From: Microcaldota archaeon
Lineage (GTDB): Archaea; Micrarchaeota; Micrarchaeia; Micrarchaeales; Micrarchaeaceae
Reading direction: 5' to 3'
NCBI GenBank assembly: GCA_030039935.1
Contig: JASHUQ010000111.1
Location: 1-10,551, forward strand
Length of the DNA stretch: 10,551 nt
The first letter of the stretch is position 1. Each line of letters begins with the position of its first letter. The position numbers and the translations under genes were made by a program. The notes under the pieces are model-generated. The model saw only the letters and a program-made list of their open reading frames with translations, did not search any database and was not told the DNA's origin. Below, one piece after another: positions 1 to 5,754 of this stretch.

Positions 1-267
1 TATTATGTGGGGGTTTTTGTACGAGAATGTGCCTATTCCTTTTACAGATATCTCGAAGCTCTTCATTTCTATTCCGGAGATAAGCCTCTTCAGCTCCTCT
101 ATCTGGGAATCTGCTATGTCTCCAAGAAAAGATATCGTTATGTGCATCTGCGTTGGCTTTATTCTCTTTATCTTATCTGTCTCTATCCTTGAAACAGCCT
201 TCCCTATCTTTTGCTTCACCTCATCCGGAACATCTACAGCTATGAATGCCCTCGTCTTTTCTTTCAT
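1..267 (-). CDS. thpR: RNA 2',3'-cyclic phosphodiesterase (ThpR/LigT, 2H family), N-terminal part
   Basis: This reading frame is open from an ATG at 267 to the window edge, giving 89 codons with the C-terminal part missing. The family hydrolyses 2',3'-cyclic phosphate at RNA ends (historically called 2'-5' RNA ligase) in the cytoplasm. The N-terminus reads RAFIAVDVPDEVKQKI, the typical first strand and helix of the family. It is followed at residues 42-49 by HITISFLG, which matches the first catalytic HxT motif and its usual FLG continuation. The second HxT motif would lie beyond the window edge and cannot be checked. The frame has a stop (TAG, 298-300) just upstream and no other ATG, which fixes the start. 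It begins 26 bases after the flippase stop, so it is probably the last or a late gene of the glycosyltransferase-flippase transcript. The family call is firm; the physiological substrate is unknown. Confidence 0.88.
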   Translation of the reverse strand, partial: MKEKTRAFIAVDVPDEVKQKIGKAVSRIETDKIKRIKPTQMHITISFLGDIADSQIEELKRLISGIEMKSFEISVKGIGTFSYKNPHII

Positions 268-293
268 GGAACCATGCTCTTGCTCTAGCCCTA

Positions 294-1871
294 TTACCTA
301 AGGAATACGTTTGTATAATATGCAAATGCGGATATCAGTGCATTGATTACCGGTATGCCCTTTGTTATCTCCCTGAGCCTTTTTATGTCTCCCCTGTCTA
401 TTCCCTTGAACAAACCAAGGTTTATCGGATACAAAACAATTATATCTATAACACCGGTTATGAGAAGCGGTATGAAGTTGTATTTCCAGAAAATCCACAA
501 AGGCAGGAGCATCAGTATCGGTATTATATTCGATATAAGAATCCTTGAAAGCTTTCCTATGTCGAAATTGAGCGTGAAAAGCTGCGCTGTTCTTCTTATG
601 AAGAGAATATCAGTTATTATTGGGAGAATTAGGAATATGACAAGAACAAGTCCTATTCCCTTGAATATTGGTACAAGTATAAATGCAAGCACGATCTCGA
701 CAATCGATATGATTATGTTGTATTTCAGGTAATCCCTGACTTTCTTTGCCCCAATGAGCAGCTGCGATGCATAAGACCCGGCCAGTCCTATCAGTATTCC
801 GATTGCTATTATTGCTATGTATGTTGGTGCGATTGTGTACATTCCGCTGAATGCAACATATGAGAATGGCTTTGCAAGTACGGCAACAAAAAGAAGAACT
901 GGTGCCATGATCAAGACAGAATAGTATACCGTATAGTTGTAGAACTTGCTTATGCTCCTCTTGCTCTTTGAGACGAGCGCTGTAGAGAACATTGACAGAA
1001 TTGAAAGCGAAATTGATCCTGCCACAACATCTATTAGGGTATTAACCTTGCCAGCGACACCGTAGTTGCCTAGAACCGCGCTTGCTGCAACAGCACCAAG
1101 AAGTATGACCGGAATTGTTCCGCATATAGACGTGAAAAGATTGGAAAATCCTATAGGTCCGGCAAACGAGAACAGCCTCTTTATCCCCGATATTCTTGGC
1201 GCCACAAACCTAAGCCTGTTCTTGTTATATATGTAATACAAAGATAGCAATGTTGCCGCAGCCTGGCCGAACACAACGCCAGCTATTGCCCCTGGAGCCC
1301 CGAATCCCAGAAGAACTAGGGCAACGCTCAATACAGACTGGACAACAGATTGCAGCATTGCCATTGCAGCCAGCGCTTTTCCGTTGTTGAACCCCAGAAG
1401 CACGGAATACGCTGTTGAATACATTATAGATGTCAAAACAGTGATTGATGCGATTTGCAGTGCAAGTGTATCTGATTTTGCATGGAAAATGTAAGAGGCG
1501 ACAAACCCGCTGAGCATAATTGCTATAATTGTGGCTGCAACAGAGAGCAGTACAGTTACTGAAAATCCATTGGAAAGAAGGTTTTCAACCAATTTCTTCT
1601 CTTTTTTGTATATATGCTGTGGAACAAGCTTGTTCATCGCTGTGCCGAGCCCGAAGTTGCCAGCAATGCTGAAGAATGCGGCTGCTGCAAAGGCAAGTGT
1701 ATAAACTCCGTAGTTGCTCGGACCCAGAAGCCTTACAACAACTATGAACGACAGGCCAAGGAATATGAAAGAGACTGCCTTGCTAAGCAGTATGAAGCTT
1801 GCCGTGTGCAGCGCTTTTGACCCTATATCAAGCGATTCCTCCTTTACACTTGTATCGTATTGCGATGCCAT
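294..1871 (-). CDS. Polysaccharide/lipid-linked sugar flippase (Wzx-like, MOP superfamily)
   Basis: The gene encodes a 525-residue integral membrane protein with about 14 hydrophobic segments spread over nearly its whole length, as expected for the polysaccharide_synt branch of the MATE/MOP transporters. The first segments carry family-typical motifs: RLLGPSNYG at residues 47-55 and FGLGTAMNKLVPQ from about residue 73. The family moves lipid-linked oligosaccharides across the cytoplasmic membrane, so the likely role here is export of a glycan for protein N-glycosylation or a surface polymer. The substrate cannot be read from sequence. The ATG at 1871 lies 10 bases after the stop of the glycosyltransferase gene, so the two are probably co-transcribed, and the pairing supports a glycan assembly role. 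The roughly 25-residue N-terminus is polar and cytoplasmic. No Shine-Dalgarno sequence is obvious, consistent with coupling to the upstream gene. Confidence 0.87.
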   Translation of the reverse strand: MASQYDTSVKEESLDIGSKALHTASFILLSKAVSFIFLGLSFIVVVRLLGPSNYGVYTLAFAAAAFFSIAGNFGLGTAMNKLVPQHIYKKEKKLVENLLSNGFSVTVLLSVAATIIAIMLSGFVASYIFHAKSDTLALQIASITVLTSIMYSTAYSVLLGFNNGKALAAMAMLQSVVQSVLSVALVLLGFGAPGAIAGVVFGQAAATLLSLYYIYNKNRLRFVAPRISGIKRLFSFAGPIGFSNLFTSICGTIPVILLGAVAASAVLGNYGVAGKVNTLIDVVAGSISLSILSMFSTALVSKSKRSISKFYNYTVYYSVLIMAPVLLFVAVLAKPFSYVAFSGMYTIAPTYIAIIAIGILIGLAGSYASQLLIGAKKVRDYLKYNIIISIVEIVLAFILVPIFKGIGLVLVIFLILPIITDILFIRRTAQLFTLNFDIGKLSRILISNIIPILMLLPLWIFWKYNFIPLLITGVIDIIVLYPINLGLFKGIDRGDIKRLREITKGIPVINALISAFAYYTNVFLR

Positions 1872-1881
1872 GGAATCATTT

Positions 1882-2583
1882 TCATTTCAGAGTTGATATC
1901 AGAGTTGCAATTATGTGCTTTGCCCTTAATTTTGACTCTCCTTTCTCCCTTCCGTGGAATGTTGAATAGTAAACCTCGCTTACCGTTTTCTCCCTGTCGA
2001 GCATTCTTAATATATCGAGCATTACCTTGTAACCCTCGTCAACGAACTCGCTTCTTCTCTTTGCCGCAAGCTCTTTTAAGAGTTCCGTCCTAATTCCAAA
2101 GAATCCTGACATCATGTCTTTTGTTGTGTGCTTTCCCCTTATCCTGAAAACGACAAGCGACAAGACCATTATCCCCTTTGATATTATTCTTCTTCTCATC
2201 CCCCAATCCTTTACAGCTGTCCTTGTTCCTACAACAAGATCGCTGCTGTCCAGCGCTTTTGATATTGGGCCAACCTTGTCTACAGGGTGCTGCAGGTCGG
2301 CGTCCATCACTATCGTCTTCCTTGTTTTTACAAGCCTTGCAGAGTCAACAACGCTTATTGTAAGGCCGTGGACTTGCATTTTCCCGCGATCGTAGAAGCG
2401 CACATTGCGGTTTTTCCTTGAAATCCTTTCAACTATATCCTTTGTCCTGTCCCTCGACCCGTCGTCTGCAACTATTATCCTTATCTTCGGGTATGCGCTT
2501 GCAAGCCTGCCTATTATAACGCCTATGTTTCCCTCTTCATTCATTGTCGGGATCACTATAGTTGTATCTGAGTAGTCTTTCAT
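1882..2583 (-). CDS. Family 2 glycosyltransferase, dolichyl-phosphate mannosyltransferase (DPM1)-like
   Basis: This 233-residue GT-A fold enzyme has the features of GT2 polyprenyl-phosphate sugar synthases. It has the opening strand and loop IVIPTMNEEGNI (residues 9-20), the nucleotide-binding VADDGSRDRT (38-47), and the metal-binding DADLQHP (94-100). An acceptor-side D-M-M-SGFFGIR motif lies in the second half. By homology it would transfer a sugar from GDP-mannose or UDP-glucose to a dolichyl phosphate at the inner face of the membrane. The donor cannot be told from sequence. No C-terminal membrane segments are present, so it resembles the short soluble or peripheral DPM1 type. It is the first gene of a minus-strand run with a flippase 10 bases downstream. 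A TATA-like element about 30 bases upstream suggests a leader of only a few bases, and no clear Shine-Dalgarno sequence is present. Confidence 0.87.
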   Translation of the reverse strand: MKDYSDTTIVIPTMNEEGNIGVIIGRLASAYPKIRIIVADDGSRDRTKDIVERISRKNRNVRFYDRGKMQVHGLTISVVDSARLVKTRKTIVMDADLQHPVDKVGPISKALDSSDLVVGTRTAVKDWGMRRRIISKGIMVLSLVVFRIRGKHTTKDMMSGFFGIRTELLKELAAKRRSEFVDEGYKVMLDILRMLDREKTVSEVYYSTFHGREKGESKLRAKHIIATLISTLK

Positions 2584-2610
2584 TATCTCATCTTATTCTT
2601 TCAAGGAAGG

Positions 2611-2619
2611 AATAAATAG
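2611..2619 (-). promoter_or_regulatory. Probable TATA box for the glycosyltransferase-flippase operon
   Basis: On the minus strand these bases read CTATTTATT, an A/T-rich archaeal TATA-like element. Its centre (about 2615) lies some 32 bases upstream of the ATG at 2583. With the usual archaeal distance of about 26 bases from box to transcription start, transcription would begin around 2589, giving a leader of only a few bases. This fits the absence of a Shine-Dalgarno sequence. The assignment rests on position and composition only. Confidence 0.4.
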
Positions 2620-2668
2620 GCTCTTTTTGGGATTGCAGCATTTGTTGCTCGATAACAGAAACAAATAT

Positions 2669-2680
2669 AAAGGTTTTTAT
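2669..2680 (+). promoter_or_regulatory. Probable BRE/TATA promoter of the DUF373 gene
   Basis: The bases read AAAGGTTTTTAT, a purine-rich BRE-like half followed by a T/A-rich TATA-like half. The expected transcription start, about 26 bases past the box centre, is near 2703. That leaves a leader of about 18 bases containing the strong ribosome binding site at 2711-2717. A second A/T stretch, TTTTATATA at 2696-2704, looks more like a textbook TATA box but would place the start near 2726, inside the gene, so it is less likely to be the one used. Confidence 0.45.
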
Positions 2681-2710
2681 CTGTTCTCAACGCAATTTTA
2701 TATAGAAAAA

Positions 2711-2717
2711 AGGAGGT
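2711..2717 (+). promoter_or_regulatory. Strong Shine-Dalgarno sequence for the DUF373 gene
   Basis: AGGAGGT lies three bases before the ATG at 2721, embedded in an A-rich run. It is the most complete Shine-Dalgarno match in the window and fixes this start codon. The spacing is slightly short. A second good one is the GGAGGA before eL32. Confidence 0.8.
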
Positions 2718-2720
2718 ATA

Positions 2721-3941
2721 ATGCCTGAGCGAATCCTCGTCCTTGCTGTTGACATTGACAATGATCTTTACAGGAAGACAAAGATCACAGGACCAGTCGT
2801 AGGAAGGGAGGCCAACCTAAAGGCGGCTGCAAAGCTTGCGCTTGCCGATCCGCAGGAAACAGACGCAAATGCGATGTTCGAGGCTGTAAAGAAATACGAC
2901 GAACTGAAGAAGAAGGGCTATTCTGTATCTATTGCAACTGTAACAGGAGCGGAGAAAGAGGGGTACATAGCCGATTCTGCGGTTTCAAAGCAATTAGACA
3001 TTGTAATAGACAGGTTCAAGGCAGATTCGTGCGTTCTTGTGACAGACGGGGCAAGCGACATACGTGTGCTTCCATTATTGAAGACCAGAATAAACGTGAA
3101 CAGCGTTGACCTTGTAAGGATGAAGCAGGCAGAGAAGCTGGAGAGCACATATTTCACTGTATTGGAAAAGCTGAAAGAGCCGCATTATGCAAGGATTGTT
3201 TTTGGAATACCGGCTGTCCTTCTTCTTCTTTTTGCTGTCAGCTATTACTTCAATTACGGATGGCAACTCCCTGTTGCACTTATTGGAGCCTATCTCCTTA
3301 TAAAGGGATTCGGGGTAGAGGATTCCCTTGTAAATTCATTTAGAGGGCTGGGATTCAGCGTGGAGAGATTGAGCTTTGTATTCTACATAATCTCAATAGT
3401 ATTCTTTGTAATAAGTTTGATAATAGGCTATGGGTCTTATACAAACGGGCTTGCTGTTACAAACAATCCGCTTACGCTGATAGCCTATGGAATAGAGGGA
3501 TTTGTCCTGCTCTTTCCCGTAAGCCTTGTCTTGTACCTTATTGGAAGGGTCATGGATTACGAGAACAAAAGGATGAGGTATAGGGCGATAACGCAGGGAA
3601 CGTATGTAGGCTATGGAATAATAACCCTTGCGGTGCTTTACTTTGCCTCGGCCTGGATAGCCGCGCAGATCTACTTCTGGCAGTTCCTCCTGTTCACAGG
3701 AATTGCGGTTGTTTCAGGATATCTCGTGTCAAAGATGAGCGCGCTACTGAGAGGAAGGGCGATAAAGAGAGCAAAGATAAAGGACAAGCACGTGATAAAC
3801 GACATAGGAGCCTATGTTGGAAGGGTAACCGCTGTTGACCCAAGAAGGGGGATAATGCTTGTAAAGACGGATTACGGCAATGTGATAAGATATGACATAG
3901 ATAGGATAACGAGCGTTTCCGATAGGATAATCATAAGATGA
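2721..3941 (+). CDS. DUF373 family archaeal membrane protein
   Basis: The product is 406 residues and matches the archaeal DUF373 pattern. A soluble alpha/beta N-terminal domain of about 155 residues starts with ILVLAVDIDNDL (residues 5-16) and contains VLVTDGASDIRVLPLL (105-120). About six membrane segments follow, near residues 158-178, 183-198, 218-240, 250-275, 293-318 and 319-338. After a basic linker (about 343-356) comes a C-terminal soluble domain, residues 357-406, with a strand pattern like a small beta barrel. The biochemical function of the family is unknown to me. The acidic pairs D11/D13 and D109/D113 in the N-terminal domain resemble a metal or phosphate site, but that is inference. 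The start is set by the Shine-Dalgarno sequence at 2711-2717. The gene is monocistronic: upstream is divergent and downstream is convergent. Confidence 0.83.
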   Translation: MPERILVLAVDIDNDLYRKTKITGPVVGREANLKAAAKLALADPQETDANAMFEAVKKYDELKKKGYSVSIATVTGAEKEGYIADSAVSKQLDIVIDRFKADSCVLVTDGASDIRVLPLLKTRINVNSVDLVRMKQAEKLESTYFTVLEKLKEPHYARIVFGIPAVLLLLFAVSYYFNYGWQLPVALIGAYLLIKGFGVEDSLVNSFRGLGFSVERLSFVFYIISIVFFVISLIIGYGSYTNGLAVTNNPLTLIAYGIEGFVLLFPVSLVLYLIGRVMDYENKRMRYRAITQGTYVGYGIITLAVLYFASAWIAAQIYFWQFLLFTGIAVVSGYLVSKMSALLRGRAIKRAKIKDKHVINDIGAYVGRVTAVDPRRGIMLVKTDYGNVIRYDIDRITSVSDRIIIR

Positions 3942-3943
3942 TT

Positions 3944-4651
3944 CTATTTGTTGACAAGCCAGGCCCTGCTCCATATCCTATATATACTGAAGTAGCTGTT
4001 TTCTAACATGAGGCCGAAACTCAATTTTTCACGTTCCATATTCCCATCGCCGCCAAACATTCCGGCGAGTCCTGTTCTCTCACCGTCCCAAAATCCTGTA
4101 CCCCATCTCTCTCTTTCCTTTTGTATGAACAGCCATATTGCCTCTTCTGGTGTTACTTTTTGTTTTGGGAAATTTTCATCTTCCTCTTCTGTTATGCTGT
4201 GGAATAAGAACCTTAACCCGAAATTTGAGACTATCCTTAATTGCTGTATGTATCCTTCCTCTCCGGGTTTTTGTGCATCTAGCAGATAAGCGGCGTATTT
4301 TTTGCGATCTTCGGGAACGAATGGGTCTGGTTCTAGTATTCTTAGAAGGGCAGCAAGATCTGCTCTTGTTATCCCATTATCAAAATAAATCGTTCCGCCT
4401 TCAGCGTTGTTTGTCGGGGCACTTCTTATTGGATGATATTGACTTTCAACACCATCGGCCCTAAGCAGCCTTTTCCAATCTGACCCTTCAAGCCCTCCTA
4501 AAAAGCAATCGTTAGGAACAAAAATTTGCAGGCTCTCAGGATATCCTGCTCTGGCTTCATTATTTAAACTAACCGGACTCAGCCTTACACTTTCCACAAA
4601 TTCTTTTGTAAACCCTGCTTTCCTTTTTTTAACTGTAACGGGAGTTTCCAT
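3944..4651 (-). CDS. Hypothetical protein, unrecognised, soluble, 235 residues
   Basis: I do not recognise a family. The product has no signal peptide and no membrane segment, and it starts with a basic stretch (VKKRK, residues 7-11). An acidic run TEEEDEN lies at 154-160. The C-terminal third is aromatic- and glycine-rich, including ERWGTGFWDGERTG (181-194) and MFGGDGN (198-204), and ends with a W/Y/F-rich helix (220-232). A TTG at 4672 in the same frame would add seven residues. The ATG at 4651 is preferred because the TATA element at 4681-4691 predicts transcription from about 4660. Lysine and glutamate codons are mostly AAA and GAA, whereas the flanking genes use many AAG and GAG, which could mean lower expression or later arrival. 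Its stop is two bases from the stop of the convergent DUF373 gene. It is divergent from the ribosomal operon, at the place where uS19-uL22-uS3-uL29 would be expected. Confidence 0.72.
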   Translation of the reverse strand: METPVTVKKRKAGFTKEFVESVRLSPVSLNNEARAGYPESLQIFVPNDCFLGGLEGSDWKRLLRADGVESQYHPIRSAPTNNAEGGTIYFDNGITRADLAALLRILEPDPFVPEDRKKYAAYLLDAQKPGEEGYIQQLRIVSNFGLRFLFHSITEEEDENFPKQKVTPEEAIWLFIQKERERWGTGFWDGERTGLAGMFGGDGNMEREKLSFGLMLENSYFSIYRIWSRAWLVNK

Positions 4652-4680
4652 CCGATCATCGTATGTGCTCAATTTGTTTA

Positions 4681-4691
4681 GATATATATAG
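4681..4691 (-). promoter_or_regulatory. Near-palindromic TATA element in the divergent region
   Basis: The plus strand reads GATATATATAG, whose core TATATATA is its own reverse complement. On the minus strand it is preceded by the A-rich AACAAAAC, a plausible BRE, and would place a transcription start near 4660, about nine bases before the ATG at 4651. On the plus strand it would start transcription near 4713 with a poorer BRE, upstream of rnp1. It is best assigned to the minus-strand gene, with possible bidirectional use. Confidence 0.5.
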
Positions 4692-4728
4692 TTTTGTTAG
4701 CGTATAACTTCTTGCCAAGTAAAGTCGC

Positions 4729-4742
4729 AAAAGGTTTAAATA
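4729..4742 (+). promoter_or_regulatory. BRE/TATA-like motif at the head of the ribosomal operon
   Basis: AAAAGGTTTAAATA combines a purine-rich BRE-like half (4729-4734) with TTTAAATA (4735-4742), very close to strong archaeal promoters. It would place transcription start near 4763-4766, downstream of the ATG at 4742. The same bases can also be read as a weak ribosome binding site (AAGG, 4731-4734) with seven bases before that ATG. The two readings imply different rnp1 start codons. GTATAACT at 4702-4709 is an alternative, weaker TATA box compatible with the ATG. Confidence 0.45.
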
Positions 4743-5038
4743 TGCCTGATTATAATAATAGGACTATTGTTTTGCATGAGCTTATAGGCTTAAACGTGCA
4801 AGTCGTAAAGAGCAGGGATAAATATCTGAAAGGAATAAAGGGGAAGGTAGTAAACGAGACGAAAAACACGCTGGTCATAAGAACAGCGGCAAAAACAATT
4901 ATAGTACCAAAGATGAACTCTACATTCAGGTTCTCTTACGGTAAGAAAAGGTTCGTTGTAGATGGCGTTGAAATAAACTTCAGGCCATACGAGCGCATCG
5001 AAAAGAGCTACAAGTTCTATAAAAGAAGGCGCGAATGA
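4742..5038 (+). CDS. rnp1: RNase P protein component 1 (Rpp29/Pop4)
   Basis: This 98-residue protein has the archaeal Rpp29 signature: HELIGL at residues 12-17, then GIKGKVVNETKNTLVI near 33-48, and a closing VDGVEINFRPYERI. It is an Sm-like beta-barrel subunit that works with Rpp21 and the RNase P RNA to cut 5' leaders from pre-tRNA. Its place directly before uS17 is the usual one in archaeal ribosomal operons. The frame extends upstream to a TTG at 4694, but ATG 4742 fits the family length better. If the TATA-like motif at 4735-4742 is the real promoter, the start would instead be TTG at 4772, giving 88 residues beginning right at the conserved HELIGL. The C-terminus is basic (KFYKRRRE). 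The TGA stop overlaps the ATG of uS17 (ATGA), indicating coupled translation. Confidence 0.92.
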   Translation: MPDYNNRTIVLHELIGLNVQVVKSRDKYLKGIKGKVVNETKNTLVIRTAAKTIIVPKMNSTFRFSYGKKRFVVDGVEINFRPYERIEKSYKFYKRRRE

Positions 5039-5358
5039 ATCGAAAAACAAGAGATGATTGTCTGGAATGCAAAGATCCAAAATGTCCGATCCATGGGAAC
5101 CTCAAGACTCACGGCTACCAGATGGAAGGTATAGTAGTGAGCGATAGGGCAAAGAAAACTGCGATTATACAGAGAGAGTATACAACATTCCTTAACAAGT
5201 ACGAAAGGTCGCTTAGAAACACATCAAGGATTGCGGCTTATAATCCAGAATGCATAAACGCGAAGATCGGCGACATAGTTTCCATTTCAGGATCAAGGAG
5301 GCTTAGCAAAACCAAGTCCTTCGTTGTCACAAAAATAATAAAAAAGGCGTCTGAATGA
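5035..5358 (+). CDS. rps17: Small ribosomal subunit protein uS17
   Basis: The product is a 107-residue 16S rRNA-binding protein of the small subunit with an OB fold. The archaeal signature is clear: CPIHG near residue 17, EGIVVSDRAKKTAIIQREY in the first strands, KYERSLRNTSRIAAYNP in the middle, then GDIVSISGSRRLSKTKSFVV. The N-terminus carries C9-x2-C12-x4-C17-x2-H20. As I recall the family, archaeal homologues have only the last two cysteines plus histidine, so C9 may complete a metal site. The ATG overlaps the rnp1 stop in ATGA, with a modest GAAGG ribosome binding site upstream inside rnp1, and the stop overlaps the uL14 start in the same way. Confidence 0.96.
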   Translation: MNRKTRDDCLECKDPKCPIHGNLKTHGYQMEGIVVSDRAKKTAIIQREYTTFLNKYERSLRNTSRIAAYNPECINAKIGDIVSISGSRRLSKTKSFVVTKIIKKASE

Positions 5359-5753
5359 AGAGCGTATCAGCAAACATATCGAAGTCGCTTATTGTCGGCA
5401 GCGTCCTTACCTGCGCTGACAACAGCGGCGCAAAGACATTGATGATAATAAACAAGATAGGAAAAGCTGGACGTCATGGAAGGCTCGCATCGTCTGGAAT
5501 AGGGGACATAGTGATGGCAAGCGTAAAGAGCGGAAATCCACAATATCTCAAGAAGAAGGTAAGAGCTGTCATAATAAGGCAGAGGCAGCCGATAAGAAGA
5601 AACAACGGAATGAGGGTTAGATTCGAGGATAACGCCGCAATACTTATAACAGAGACAAACCTGCCAGTAGGAACAGAGGTAAAGGGCGCAATGGCGCGCG
5701 AGGTTGTAGAGCGCTACATAAAGCTTGCTGGAATTGCATCAAGGGTTGTATGA
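5355..5753 (+). CDS. rpl14: Large ribosomal subunit protein uL14
   Basis: At 132 residues this is the standard archaeal length. It is a beta-barrel protein at the subunit interface next to the sarcin-ricin region of 23S rRNA. Diagnostic segments are LTCADNSGAKTLMIINK near residues 18-34, GDIVMASVKSGNPQYLKKKV near 50-69, AVIIRQRQPIRR near 71-82, and RFEDNAAILI near 89-98. The ATG shares ATGA with the uS17 stop, so translation is probably coupled. One base separates its TGA from the uL24 ATG at 5755. Confidence 0.97.
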   Translation: MKSVSANISKSLIVGSVLTCADNSGAKTLMIINKIGKAGRHGRLASSGIGDIVMASVKSGNPQYLKKKVRAVIIRQRQPIRRNNGMRVRFEDNAAILITETNLPVGTEVKGAMAREVVERYIKLAGIASRVV

Positions 5754-5754
5754 C

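Noticed and set aside
5..301. 98-codon plus-strand open frame at the left edge
   Set aside because: It is the complement of the ThpR gene, whose conserved HxT and FLG motifs on the minus strand are decisive.
2584..2720. Possible small RNA or riboswitch in the divergent spacer
   Set aside because: I found no convincing stem structures or conserved motif; the spacer is accounted for by two promoters and a ribosome binding site.
4652..4672. TTG start at 4672 for the unknown minus-strand gene
   Set aside because: The TATA element at 4681-4691 is too close to give an mRNA containing this codon, and an ATG at 4651 is available at a sensible distance.
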